Assembly (NCBI GenBank): GCA_029953675.1 | Contig: JAMWBK010000012.1 | Coordinates: forward strand, 248,001-312,000 | From: Rhodosorus marinus | Lineage: Eukaryota > Rhodophyta > Stylonematophyceae > Stylonematales > Stylonemataceae | DNA length: 64,000 nt | Direction: 5' to 3' | Shown: piece by piece, positions 39,419 through 51,900 of the stretch | Position numbering within the stretch: position 1 is the first letter of the stretch | Layout: each line of letters starts with the position of its first letter | The notes under the pieces: generated by a model | What the model saw: only the letters and a program-made list of their open reading frames with translations | What the model was told of the DNA's origin: nothing | The model's database searches: none | Made by a program: the position numbers and the translations under genes

Positions 39419-41961
39419 TTGCACACGCACTGCAATCTTTGCTCGCTCTGAATACCGAAACACTAAAGCGGCGGTGGGATTCAAGAAAAGCGGCCGACGA
39501 GGGCCTCATGTCGATCGTGGCACGTCTTCCTCAGGGCAAGAGCCCAGGTCCTAGCGGTCTCCGAGCGGAACACCTCCAAGGTGCAACTCAACAGACGCAA
39601 GTGGCGTTGATTCGTGTATTGCGACAACTGGCGACCGCTCCTGAGAAATTTTCCCCGGCTCTGACCCGCGCCCTTCGCAGTAGTCGACTCCTGCCGTTCA
39701 CGAAGCCTAACAAGGGTTCAGTGCCGCAGGAGCATCCCGGAGTTCGCCCTATCGGAGTACCAGAAGTTTTGCGCAAGGTAGCAACGCAATGGACTCTTCA
39801 CGCGGTTATGGACAGGGTGCGTGAGCTGCTGGTGCCCTTACAACTGGGTATCGGAGTAAGTGGCGGGTGCGAACGCTCACTTCACGCGATCCAGGCCCAT
39901 TTGTCATGCGAACCCGATTCGGTGGTCCTTCGCCTAGACCTTGAGAATGCCTTTAATCGCATCGACGGACGCCTTGCCAAGCAACTGGTGGACGAACACT
40001 TGCCGGAGCTTGCACCAGCGTATAGACTTGGCTATGGAAGCGACAACGCGGACTCACCGACGCTCTGTGGCTGGCGATCTTCCCCTGGACAGAACGAAAC
40101 CGACACCTCTCGCCTGACTCTCCAAGCAACTACAGGAGTCCAACAGGGAGATCCACTGGGGCCGGTGCTACATGCACTATCCCTGGCGCCCTTTCTAAGA
40201 GCGTTGCGTGCTAAGTTCCCCAACGAAACGATTGTTGCTATCCACGACGATATCACGATTGTCGGGTCGCTACAAGCCGTGAAGGCGTCCCTGGCATGGG
40301 CAAAAACTGTGCTCCCCTCTCTTGGAGCACGCCTGCAACTCGGCAAGTGCACTGTGTACGGGCGAACACTGACTACCACGCGAGTGGTCAACCATGAGAT
40401 TCCTGGAGTGCAAGTGACCAGAGACGGAGTCACCATCCACTCGATACCGATAGGCAGCCGAGAATATATCGAACAGGAGTGCCGGGGGTTGCACAATAAG
40501 CATGAGAAACTCTTTGAGGAAATTGCCAAGCTCCCACAACCGGAGCTTACGACGCAAATTGCCCTCTTCAGGTTCTGTGCAGAAACGCGACTAGACTATG
40601 TGCTACGATGCCTCGCATACGAGTTTGGAAGAAATCTGGCACGCGAGGCGGACGTGATGACCAGATATCACCTTGAAATTCTATTCGGAGGCCTCGCTAC
40701 GACAGCTGTAGAGGACGATGAGTACGCAGAGCTGATCTCGGACCAAATCGCTCTGCCCTGCCGCTGGGGAGGTTTGGGTTTCGCTACTCGAAAGCGCGTC
40801 CAACCCATCGCGTTTTACTCGTCATGAAGAAACACCTTCCGGAACAATGAAGATGAATGGCCATACCTGACTGAACTAGAGCGGGAGGTTACGGCAGAAC
40901 GCTCACCAGACACATACGAGCCGATGGATCAACGATGGTCGACTGCACAGCTGGCGGACCAGATCTGTGCATCGTCGCGAGCAATACAACGGAGGCTCGG
41001 ACCAGAAACCCCGCCGCGGATCTTGGCACTGACTACCCTGCAACAACCGCGAGAAACATCTCTTCGAAGCGCCCCGGGCGAGACTGCAGCTTGGAATAAT
41101 GGTTCAATAGAACAAACCCTCTCTCGAGAGGCACACCATTGTGCATTCCAAAAGCTGGTCACCAACCCACGAATCTCCCCTGAAAACCGAGCTCGAATAC
41201 GGTCTGCCGCGGGATCCGGGTCGGGAGTCTGGCTACGTGAAATACCAACGCTGACACCGAAAAAATTGAGTGCGGTTGAGATTCAGGTAAACGTTCGACA
41301 ACTGCTGGGTCTGCCAATTCCGGGATTGCGCACCACCGAGAAGTGCACTAGTTGCCGGAGTAAACACGGAAGGACTGGGGTACAACGGTTTCATCACTGC
41401 CCAACATCAACTGGACTGTGGCAACGTAGGCATGACGAAATCTGCAGAGAGCTGGCACGGTGGCTAAGGCGATGGAACTTCATGGACGTAGAGCAAGAAC
41501 CTGAGGGGTACTTCGAGAACTACGGACTGCGACCTGATATCGTTGCTAGGCATCCGAGGACCAAACAAAGGTATGCGCTGGATGTAACGGTGGTGTCACC
41601 ATTACAGGGAAAATATTTGCGGCGGAGCCAAGATGATAGCGGATACGCGGCGAGAGCTGCGGAGAAGTGGAAAATCGCTCACTACAAAGAAGCGATGGTG
41701 ATGGAGAAACCGGATGATAAGTTCATCCCGATAGCGATAGAGACGTTTGGGCGTACGGGGCAAATGGCACAAGAGTTCCTCCGCGACAGCTGCAAACACC
41801 TACTGCACAGGAGTGAGGAGCTGAGAGACGTGAGATCCCAGATAAACCGGCAACTATGGCGAGGTAACGCAGAGATAGCATTAGGCGCTTTGCGCGTGGA
41901 CCAGCTGGAGAATCCGCTGGTGCCTGTTTTTTCTTTTGAACGTAGCATGAGACCCCGGTAG
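39419..41961 (+). mobile_element. Family C RT-endonuclease ORF, one stop
   Basis: Plus strand, one continuous frame interrupted only by TGA at 40825-40827 (FYSS-stop-RNTFRNNEDEW). RT motifs: PSGLRAEHLQ, RPIGVPEVLRK, LDLENAFNRID (catalytic D), TTGVQQGDPLGP, active site IHDDITIVG near 40240. The second half (41-42 kb) has a CCHC-type finger (CTSC...HHC) and the restriction-like endonuclease PDIVARH...ALDVTVVSP followed by Lys and Tyr in AEKWKIAHY, a complete-looking PD-D-K site. This is R2-like architecture. The N-terminus is replaced by family B sequence. After the stop, the 3' end is unclear. Confidence 0.9.
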
Positions 41962-42151
41962 CGGGGTTCCAGTAAGTTTCTCCCTATATAGGATTAGACG
42001 TAGTGTTGCGCTGCAGTAGGCAGCTGCCCAGTAAAGCTTACGGTTACCCCTTGCTCTTGCGTAGCCAGACCTCTCCCTGGCTTACTTCGTTGCAACCAGG
42101 CCCTGATGGTTTCGTTCGGTCCGGCTGCAAACCGTGCGCCAACATATATGC

Positions 42152-42515
42152 AAGCAAATGTACGGAGTTAATAGTTACCTATATCGTTTATTAGATTCAA
42201 TACTACCCTTGTTTTAGCCTCTGAGGGCTACCAGAGCAGGACTACCAGTCATCCATCACTCCAACTGGCTTTCACCGTCTTCGACCCAAAACCTAAAAGG
42301 CGAGCAAATATACTGAGTTAATAGCTATCTATATCGTTTATTAGATTCAATACTACCATTGGTTTTATGAAAACAATGATTCTTCACCGACTTCGTAAAT
42401 TGAGGTGATGTAAATTGACTGAGATATGGATTGATTACTTTCGTTTTTTTTTGAAGCGCGATATTCATTTTATCGCTGGTTATATATCGTTTATCAGATT
42501 CGATAACCACGTTTT
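42152..42515. repeat. Repeat with ATATCGTTTATTAGATTC blocks
   Basis: Two clear copies (42152-42209, 42303-42360) sharing GAGTTAATAG, TATCGTTTATTAGATTC and AATACTACC, and a weaker third near 42480. Spacing about 151-165 bases. No gene is recognised in 41990-42640. Confidence 0.65.
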
Positions 42516-42644
42516 GTTTTTCTATAAAACTTTTTCTTGACGGGGATTCGTCTGTTGCGGTGATATAAACTTGCTGATGACGTCCTGACTGATTACTAAT
42601 AAAGCCAGTATCATGCTTACTGACAGGAGTTGACATTACTGGAT

Positions 42645-45454
42645 TTATTGGCATGGCCTGAAGCGCTACGTCAAGGCGTGAAAAGGAACTAAGAACTAGG
42701 TAGGGAAGCGTGCAAACCCAGGCGCCAATGGCGCGCCTCGGCAAGCATGCTACTCGAATATCGCCACAGAGAGACAATTGAACGCCGCAAAAAGTTCCAA
42801 GTATTCAACAGGATTCCGAGTAAAACATTTCCGCAACCACTCCAAACCCGACTTCTCCACGTTACCAAAGCTTTCCAAAATGAAAGGGGCTGGAACCAGT
42901 GGGGGCGACCCTCAGCGCGAGGCAGACTGGCCATACTCTCAGCATACTGTCGTTCCTTCACTCGGCGAAGGGCTGCTCCTCGGCGGCGGGCGGCAGCCGT
43001 GAGATGGACGCTTGCCACAGGGCATGCAATCGCGAGGTCAACATATGCTGAGCGTCTGGCGGCAGCATCGGAGAGCGGGGCGGCGCCATGTCCGAGACCG
43101 ATCTGGGCAGTTCCGATTCCACCTCAACCGCATGCCCTACCCGAGTCAAACATGTACTGAGAATGTACTTGAAGCGAGTGTGACGCCTCGTACGAAGACC
43201 TCTCAACAGTCCGCATGAACCTAAGAAGTGGTAACCACAAGCATTGATCCGACTCTCACATCCCTGACAGAAAGACGGCCGATTAGAGTGCCACGGAGCT
43301 TGTGGCAAATCCACATCGATCAGTGCAGCAGAGCGGAATTGAAAGGCATCGAGACGGTGACCCAGTGACGAAGGCAGCGTGGTTAACCACAAGTGCGACA
43401 GGTTGCCTCCCATGCCACAGAGGCGAGCGGCGGTGGTAGGCGGTGTGAGGGGAGAGTTGAGCAAGATTCCCTGAGCGGCACTGTGTTGGCCCCAGGTGAG
43501 GCTATGTTGAATCACATCAGTGCGCGAGCTCCAGAATCGGCTCAGACCCGGGTAATCTGGAACGGGTGACCCCGGGCTGGCTTCCCCCTCGTCTGCGAGG
43601 ACTCTGTAGATGGGAGTGTCCTCGATCGCCTCAGTACGTCCCCATAACAGATCTCTCCAGGAGCGGAACTTGGATCGATTCTCGTCCGGCACGGCGTTGT
43701 ACTTACTGAACGCCTGTTGCAGAGCATCATAGATACTCAAAAGCGGTGGCGGAAGGGTCGCGGGGTTTTCGCTAGTCAGTGCGCTAACCAAAAGGCAGGC
43801 ACTTCGCTTCCGAAAACTCACCAAGCTGCGAAGCGCGGTAGCCCAGGAGGCGACGCCGCAGCCGAGCATACGAGTCGACGGTCGGCCACTCCAAATCCAC
43901 CTAATCGCAACGGTAGGGAAATCTGGGCACGAAATAGGTCCCTGTCAGGAGCCGCTGCAACATCCAGGGGTTCATCCAAAAGCGTTACCCAGTGCTTCAG
44001 CATCGCCGCGTCCGCCTTGGCTGCCATCCACAAGCCCCAATGTGGTGGAAGGCTTCGCAGCCAGTAATTCAGCCGGGGCCCGGCACAAAAGCCGGAAAGC
44101 AGGCATGCAGATTGTAGCATGCTGTGCGGTATGCGCTCAATGGCGTCAGTGAGCTGCATATGGCGCGCTAAAACTCGTTCGCAGGAGTCTTGCACGAAGT
44201 TGTCACTCCCCAAACCGACGCCATGGTGCTCGAGCCCGTCACGTTCACCAAAGACTCGGAGACTAGAGGGCAGGGAGCCCGTCGAAACTTCACGCGGGGC
44301 GACAAAACGGTATTTTTCGGGTTGCACTATCAGATCTACTCCACGTGCTATTGCTAAGATCTGGGTCAATCCCCTAGCCAAGATCTCATTGGTGGCCAGC
44401 AACGTCACGTCGTCGTGGTAGGCGCAGATTCGAAGATCCGGCGCCTCAGCCGCCAGTCGCAAGAGCACGAGCTGCAACGCACAGGCGTGAATTACAGGTC
44501 CGCAAAGATCACCCTGTTGATCACGCCAGTACGTGCTGTAAAAACAGAGCCCTTCGTTGTCAAGTAAGCGAGGCTCCCCCCTCCGCGGATAGGAACGGCC
44601 ACGCCTCAGGGAATACCCTTCGAATCACCTCCAAAGCATGCGTCCACGAGACGCTGTTGAACGCCTTACGGAAGTCAACCACCAAAACGCTCCAATCCGG
44701 CCTCCTGGCTCGCTTGAGCTCGATCGCATGAGTGATCAGTTCGCAACCCCCGGAAAATTCCACCCCTAGCTACCAAGGCGCCATAAAAACGGTGACTCGC
44801 TGGCGTAGGCGCTGGCATAGCCACCTCCCGGCGAGAATCCGTAGACTCTCGACCATGCCGATCGGCCGGAGACGCGGGTGTGCAGGCTCGTGGTCGGGTT
44901 TCGTTAGCAAGCAAAGCTGTGCCCGTCGCAGATGCTCCCAAGGGGCAGACGCACCCCTTGCACCCTGGGACAGCGTATTCAAGATCTTCACCAGGGCGCT
45001 CTGGCCCGGGTTGCTCAGAGCCTGCAGCAATTACAAACGGGAGGGTCCAGAGCAGCGTGCACGACGGGAGGTCCGGAGCAACTCCTTCAGATCAGACTCA
45101 CGGAGCGTCAGGTCGTTGCGAAACCTAGCCAACTCTGGACGGTCCAAAAGTGCCTCGAATTCGGGGAGCAAGTCCACGTCGGACGACCAGAAAAAAGCCG
45201 ACACAGTCTGGTCGAGGCTCTCGTCGTAGGGGAGGACAGGCGCCTGGCCCTCCAAGACCCGTGCCGCTCGACTCAGGTCGCCAACCGCCACCAATTTCTG
45301 CACCCGAGTCGCCATGGGCGAGGCTGGTACAGTCCGAGCCCGACGGACAGAGTGCCCCGATAACGCCAAGTAGCTTTGCTGCAACACCTCAAATTCCCCC
45401 TTCAGGAACATGGCCAGTCGTTCTCGGACGCGCCATCTGCGCTCCGATGTATGA
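42645..45454 (-). mobile_element. Family B ORF2, nearly full but broken
   Basis: Minus strand. ORF pieces at 45411-45031, 45030-44770, 44763-44560, 44477-43818 and 43869-42958 together cover MFLKGEFEVLQQSY, RT (RPIGMVESLR, VLVVDFRKAFNSV, active site AYHDDVTLL), the RT end (LPLRLGGFGVA), the finger (CQGC...HFLGSC) and the endonuclease. Frameshifts occur near 45030, 44765, 44540 and 43840, and the 43000-43100 part of the endonuclease is partly deleted. The 5' end falls at the same site as in the copy at 56030-58880. The tail starts about 42645. Confidence 0.88.
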
Positions 45455-45465
45455 GTCCGTAGTGC

Positions 45466-45737
45466 TTCTGGCGCTTTACTGGGGCGCTTTACTGGGGCGC
45501 TTTACTGGGCTTTAATCTCTGGCTTTATTAGCATAGCCTACAGCGCTACGCAAACCGTCAAAAGGAACTAAGAACTAGGTAGGGAAGCGTGCAAACCCAG
45601 GCACCGATGGCGCGCCTCGGCAAGCATACTGCTCGAATATCGCCACAGAGAGACACTTAAGCGCCGCAAAAGTTCCAAGTATTCAACAGGATGCTCAGTG
45701 AAGCATTTCCGCAACCACTCCAAACCCGACTTCTGGC
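45466..45737 (-). mobile_element. Family B 3' end with tail repeats
   Basis: Tail with three GGGGCGCTTTACT-type repeats (45466-45520), then the last 60 or so codons of B. It abuts the 5' end of the copy at 42645-45454 on one side and another tail on the other. Confidence 0.82.
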
Positions 45738-45930
45738 ATAGCCTGAAGCGCTACGCAAGGCGTGAAAAGGAACTAAGAACTGGCTTTATTAGCATAGCAT
45801 ACAGTGCTACGCAAACCGTGAAAAGGAACTAGGAAGTAGGTAGGGAAGCGTGCAAACCCAGGCGCCGATGGCGCACCTCGCCAAGTATGCTGCTCGAATA
45901 TCGCCACAGAGAGACACTTAAGCGCCGCAA
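45738..45930 (-). mobile_element. Two short family B 3' ends in tandem
   Basis: 45738-45782 is a 45-bp tail piece and 45783-45930 a tail plus the last 25 or so codons, head-to-tail with neighbours on both sides. Confidence 0.75.
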
Positions 45931-46590
45931 AACTAAGAACTAGGGAGGGAAGCGTGCAAACCCAGGCGCCGATGGCGCGCCTCGGCAAGCATGTTGCTAG
46001 AAAATCGCCACAGGTCTGCACTCAAACGCCGTAAAGGCGCCAAGTACTCAGTAGGATGCTCACCGAAACATTTCCGCAACCACTCTAAACCCGATTTATC
46101 CACATGACCAAAGCTTACCACAATGAAAGGCTGGAACCGGTGGGAGCGACCCTCGGTGTAGGGCAGACTGGCCATGCTCTCAGCATACCGTCGTTCCTTC
46201 ACTCGTCGAAGAGCCGAAGCGGCTGCCCCTCGGCGGCGGGCGGCAGCCGTGAGATGGGCGCTCGCCACAGGGCATGTAATCGCAAGGTCAACATATGCTG
46301 AGCGTCGGGCGGCAGGGTCTGAGACAAGAAGATCTGCGATACAGCGGGCCGGCGCCGTGTCCGAGACCGACCTGGGTAGTTCCGATTCCACCTCAACCGT
46401 ATGCCCTACCCGAGTTAAACATTCGCTTAGGATGTACTTGAGACGAGTGTGGCGCAACGTGCGGAGACCTGGCAACAGTCCGCATGAACCCAAGAAGTGG
46501 TAGCCACAAGCGTCAATCCGGCCCTCACATCCCTGACAGAAAGACGGTCGATTAGAGTGCCACGGGGCTTGTGGCAAACCTAAGTAGATC
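45931..46590 (-). mobile_element. Family B finger and endonuclease copy
   Basis: Open frame 46577-45933 (214 aa): PQAPWHSNRPSFCQGC finger, CIADLLVSD...SAYVDLAITC endonuclease, C-terminus LGLHASLPSS. The tail proper is missing; it joins the next unit after GGCAAACC. Confidence 0.85.
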
Positions 46591-47897
46591 TTTACTGGCT
46601 TTATTAGCAGAGCCTACAGCGCTACGCAAACCGTGAAAAGTAACTAAGAACTAGGTAGGGAAGCGTGCAAACCCAGGCGCCGATGGCGCGCTCGGCAAGC
46701 ATGCTACTCGAATATCGCCACAGAGAGACACTTAAACGCCGCAAAAGTTCCAAGTATTCAACAGGATGCTCAGTGAAACATTTCCGCAACCACTCCAAAC
46801 CCGACTTCTCCACGTGACCAAAGCTTTCCACAATGAAAGGCTGGAACCGGAGGGAGCGACCCTCAGCGCGAAGCAGACTGGCCATACTCTCAGCATACCG
46901 TCGCTCCTTCACGCGCCGAAGGGCCGAAACAGCTGCTCCCCGGCGGCGGGCGGCAGCCGTGAGATGGGCGCTTGATACAGGGCATGTAATCGCGAGGTCA
47001 ACATATACTGAGCGTCTGGCGGCAGCATCGGAGACAAGGAGATTTGCGATACAGCGGGGCGATGCCCTGTCCGAGACCGATCTGGGTAGTTCCGATTCCA
47101 CCTCAACCGTATGCCCTACCCGAGTCAGACATTCGCTGAGAATGTACTTGAAGCGAGTGTGACGCCTCGTACGAAGACCTCTCAACAGTCCGCATGAACC
47201 TAAGAAGTGGTAACCACAAGCATTGATCCGACTCTCACATCCCTGACAGAAAGACGGCCGATTAGAGTGCCACGGAGCTTGTGGCAAATCCACATCGATC
47301 AGTGCAGCAGAGCGGAATTGAAAGGCATCGAGACGGTGACCCAGTGATGACGGCAGGGTCGTTAACCACAAATGTGATAGATGGCCTCCCATGCTGCGGA
47401 GGCGAGCGGCGGTGGTAGGCGGTGTGAATGGAGAGTTGAGCAAGATTGCGTGAGCGGCACTGTGTTGGCCCCAGGTGAGGCTATGTTGTATCGCATCAGT
47501 GCGCGAGCTCCACAATCGGCTCAGACCCGGGGCTAGCTTCCCCCTCGTCGGCGAGTACTCTGTCGATGGCAGAGTCCTCGAGGGCCTCAGTTCGTCCCCA
47601 TAACAGCTCCTTCCAGGAGCGAAATCTGGATCGGCTCTCGTCCGGCACGGCGTTACACTTACTGAACGCCTGATGCCGAGCATCATAGATACTCAAAAGC
47701 GGGGGCGGAAGGGTCACGGGGTCTTCGCTAGTCAGTGCTCTAGCCAAAAGACAAGCATTTCGCATCCGAAAACTCACCAAGGTGCGAAGCGCGGTAGCCC
47801 AGGAGGCGACCGCCGCTGCCGAGCATACGAGTCCACGGTCGCCACTCCAAATCCGCCTGATCGTAAAGGTAAGGCAATCTGGCCACGAAAGATCTTT
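46591..47897 (-). mobile_element. Family B copy with tail
   Basis: Open 47686-46622 (354 codons) plus 47780-47496 in another frame. Covers FRMRNACLLARALTSEDP, the linker, finger (CQGC...HFLGSC), endonuclease (VYVDLAITC) and tail at 46591. Directly preceded at 47898 by the tail of another unit. Confidence 0.85.
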
Positions 47898-48800
47898 ACT
47901 AGCATAGCCTGAAGCACTACGCAGGGTGTGAAAGGGAATTAGAAACTAAGCAGCAAAGCGTACAAACACAGGAGGCGAAGGCGCGCCTATGCGAGCATGC
48001 TGCTAGAATACCGCAGAGAGCGACACTTATTCGGCGTAGGAGTCCTAGACATTCAGCAGGATGGTCGGTAAAACATCTCCGCTGTCACTCCAACACTCCA
48101 AGCTGGAATTTTTCAGATGCCCGAAGGTTTCCACGGTGACAGGCTGGAACCTGTGAGAACAACCCCTTGCCCAGCGAAAACTGGCCATGCTCTCAGCATA
48201 CCATCGTTCCTTCAGTAGGCGAAGTGCAGAAGCCGCTGCCGCCCCGGTGAAGAGCGGCAGAGGGGAGATAGGATCTTGACACAGGGAAAATGACAACCAG
48301 GTCCACATATGCTGAGCGTCTGGCGGCGGGGGTCTGGTACCAGGAGATTAGTTATGCAAGGGGGTAGGGAAGGGTGACCGACGATGACCGGGGCAGTTCC
48401 CGTTCAACCACAGCCGCGTGGCCAACCCTGGATCAGGATCTACTTCAGGGAGATGTGACGGTTCGTACGATGACCTCTCAATGGTCTACACGAGCCGAGG
48501 AAATGATAACCGTCAATACGGCTCTCACAGCCTTGGCAGAAGTAGGGGCGATCTCAGTGCCAAGGGGCATGTGGCAAACCCAGGTAGATCTCTGCGGCGC
48601 AAAATTTCAGGCTTTCATTGAGGAAAATTTTGGTCACCTTAAGAGTCAAGCTTGGAGTGGCTTCGCAAACGTCTCCGTCGAGTGTTTGTCTTCCTAAACC
48701 GCTAAGGGTTGCTTTATGGCAATCTTGTAGCGGTATTCTAGCTGAAGCTCGCACCGGACTCTTCGGCGTTCTTAGTCTGTATTACGCGCAGCGTACCGCT
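47898..48800. mobile_element. Diverged B-like fragments, opposed
   Basis: 47898-48605 (minus) is a diverged B-like 3' end (WYAESMAS, FGHLKNSSLE, YLGLPHAPWH). 48606-48800 (plus) is another, with FIEENFGHLKSQAW and a C-terminus-like RYSS. They meet head to head near 48605. End of the array. Confidence 0.65.
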
Positions 48801-48956
48801 TAAGGTTTGGTTTGTAAAACCAAACCAAACCAATGGGGTAGTTCGAGAGATCCTTTATGGATCCTTCGCCATGCACCGCCAAGATCATCGTGTCGACGGC
48901 AGCTTTCACGGCAGGTGATATGGTCATTTAATATTCACAGATGGAAAAGAGATCTT

Positions 48957-51900
48957 CTACAAACACAGAGGGTACGTGCTCACCACTCGGACGTTGGTAG
49001 GACAGGTATCCGTCAGCAGCACCGCCTGAGCGGTTCCATCACCTTCCTCTGGGGTTCCATTAAACGTGACTATGGCTTTTGCGGCATTGATTGCCATTGA
49101 AACTGCGTTGTTGTACTCCCAGTCTGTGTCGTCTCGGTACTTCTCCCACTCCCATTCGAGCCTGATCTGCTCGGGGCGTCGTCCTTCTAGTGGGTGCTCA
49201 AAACTGATCCTGCACGCCTTGGTGTGTGATCCGTCCTGCGAAACGTACCCCTTCACGAGCTCTACCGAAACAGAGTACGACTTACATTTGTTCGTTGCTG
49301 CTCCTGCCGATCTGTCGGCGTCTGGTGGAGAAGTCGTTGGTGTCGGAGTGGCCATTGCCTTCCCGACAGTAGAAGCGCACATGATCGGTTCCGATAACGA
49401 GGAAATCGGCAGGATATTAAAATCTTTTGCTGGCACATAGTGCCCCGTGTAGTACACCCGTACGTTGTCCACGGTCTGTAGAATGCCAGCGTCGGTTTGA
49501 ATCTGGTAGTTGCTGAACGGGCTTATCCTCAGGATCTTACTAGGATCGCCCATGTCTGCCCTTACTGAGATGTTCGTCGACTTCATCCAGGCAAGGACGC
49601 TGACCTGGTCATCTGCAGGAGCCTCTCCCGTGTAGATGAATCGAAGGTCTCGGTCCGCGTGCGTAAATTTCTTCGTCAGGTAAGGATGCTCAGCGTCAGT
49701 GCTCGTCGGATTCTCCATCGCACGAACGACTCCGGCGGAGGCCTGGTGTTGAATATCAACCCGTACGCCTCCTTCCGCAGGTGCACCGTCCATTACGACA
49801 AAGATGCTGTCCATGCTGACCAGCGGGAAGAACATCCCGGCACTAAGACCCGGGCCCTTGTTGAAACTCGGCTCGGTAGGATCCATGCAGAAGCTGAGAA
49901 TGCCAGTCTTCTTGAAATCGGCCCATCGATCAGCCCCTACAGACTCCTCGTCCAAGTCAATTGGACCCCAGTACGACCTCCAGTCAACCAGCTGATTGTT
50001 GGAGTAGGTGTTTGTGTGCCAGTAGGCAAGCGCGTTCTTCAGCTCCAGAACGGCATCTGCTGCACACTTGAAGAACATGTTGTCCGAGGCCTTCATGATT
50101 GACGTCTCCCATCTACAGCTCGCAAACGAGAGGGCAGAAAGGCTGCTATTTGTCGCTCCCATCATGAGGTAGCTCCTGGCATTGAGCACGAGACCCAGGT
50201 TCTTCGAGAACTGCTCGACCAACATGTTGTAAGTCTCCTGATGTACGTTGAGTACGGCGAGCGACGCGGGGTTGGTGGCATTCTGTTGAAGCTCCGTGAG
50301 AGTGTTCTGGGCGATGTTGTCCAAGTAGAGTTTCTTCGCAGTAACCCGGTTATAGTACACAACGAGGGCGCTATAGACCGCGAGCAGATCATTGCGCTGG
50401 TTGACCCACATCTGAAGCGTGTCAAAGCTGCGGAAGAAATTTTGGGCCTGTCCCGGGCACGCTGCCTTCATCGCATTGACTTTGCTAGTCACCTCGCTCC
50501 TGGCCATATTGATTCTCGCTGTCTTGTAGTCGTCAGCTGTCTGGTTCATCTTCTGGTAGATAACCAGTGCATCTGCATAGTTATCCGCATGGTAGATCCC
50601 TTGAAGAGCGCTCTGGAGCCCTCCTTGATAGCCGTCCACGGTCGTCTCGTCGTTAGAGATCAGTTTCATACTCGACGCGTAGGGATCCCAGTCTGAGGAC
50701 TGTCCCGGTCCTGGAACGAGTTTTGCGATGTTGTTCATGAATGCTGGAATGTTAGAGAACTTGTTGTCGACCGCCAGGTTGATACCGTCGAAGAACTTTC
50801 CCCCGTCGCTGATAAACTGGGACGCCTCGCCGACCAGTTTGGTCGCTGCAAACCCAAGGTCGGCAACGCCCGTGACGAAGGAGACAAAGTTCATCACGTT
50901 CTTGAACATCACAATCTTCTGAGCTTCCTCCCAACAGTGGTTCAGCTCCTCCTGGTCCTCGTTCAGCGCGTATTTCGTCATTTGGATCTTCAGGGCGACA
51001 TCATCCAAGGTCTGATTCATTTTCGCAAGGCTCTTGTAGATCTGTCCCTGTAGTGTCGTCTGCTGCTCAACTCCGACCAACGAGCTCTTGGTGGCATTGA
51101 GCAATATCTTCTCCGACGTCTCCCTGTCGTTCACCTGCTTGGCATACTCCTCGTAGTATCCCTCGACCACCTCGGCAAAATCTCGAAACTCTGCGAGGTC
51201 ATCGAGCTGCTGGTCGAAGCTCGCCACCGATACTTGACCAAGGGGCGATCCGCTCGGTGAGCTCACTTGGTTGATGCTCCTGATCAGAGTCCACGCCTTG
51301 TTCACGTATGAGGCGTAGAGCTTCTGGGTCGTGTGGTCGGCGGTAAGGTTCATCATCAACTGGGCGCTGTACATCATGTCGCTCACCGATTGGAGAATCA
51401 AGTTGTAGGTGTTCTGAGCGCCAGCATCGTCGTCAATGAACGCCAGCGAGCTTAGCATGTTCGCAGAGAGCTCCAGTCCGAAACCGAGGTACTCCACTGG
51501 TGCGGGGAAATCTTGGTATGCCCAATCGTGTGGTTTCTCGTAATGGTTCGCATCCCCCGGATTTCCTGTAGAATTGACCGTCGCGCGGATGAACGTCGCC
51601 CTCTGGTACCCAAACGTCGTCCCGTTGACTCCGGTGGGGCCCTGGAGGCCAGGAGTCCCAACTGGTTTCACGGCGTACATGCCTTTGTAGAACATCGTGA
51701 ACGGTTCGGCCTTAGAGTACGTCGTACATAGCGCATTGGGGTCGTTGATTGCACCGGCTCCACCGTCACCGCCTGGACCTCCTACTCCCACCGCTCCAAA
51801 CTTGCTGGTGGATAGAATCAGACCCTTGACTGTGTCATTATCTATCGGCTTGTTACCCGCTCCGTTCGCTGAATTGGAATACACAGAGACCCATCCAGGG

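Noticed and set aside
40825-40827. TGA as a selenocysteine codon in family C
   Set aside because: No Sec-type context or downstream stem noticed; a plain nonsense mutation is simpler.
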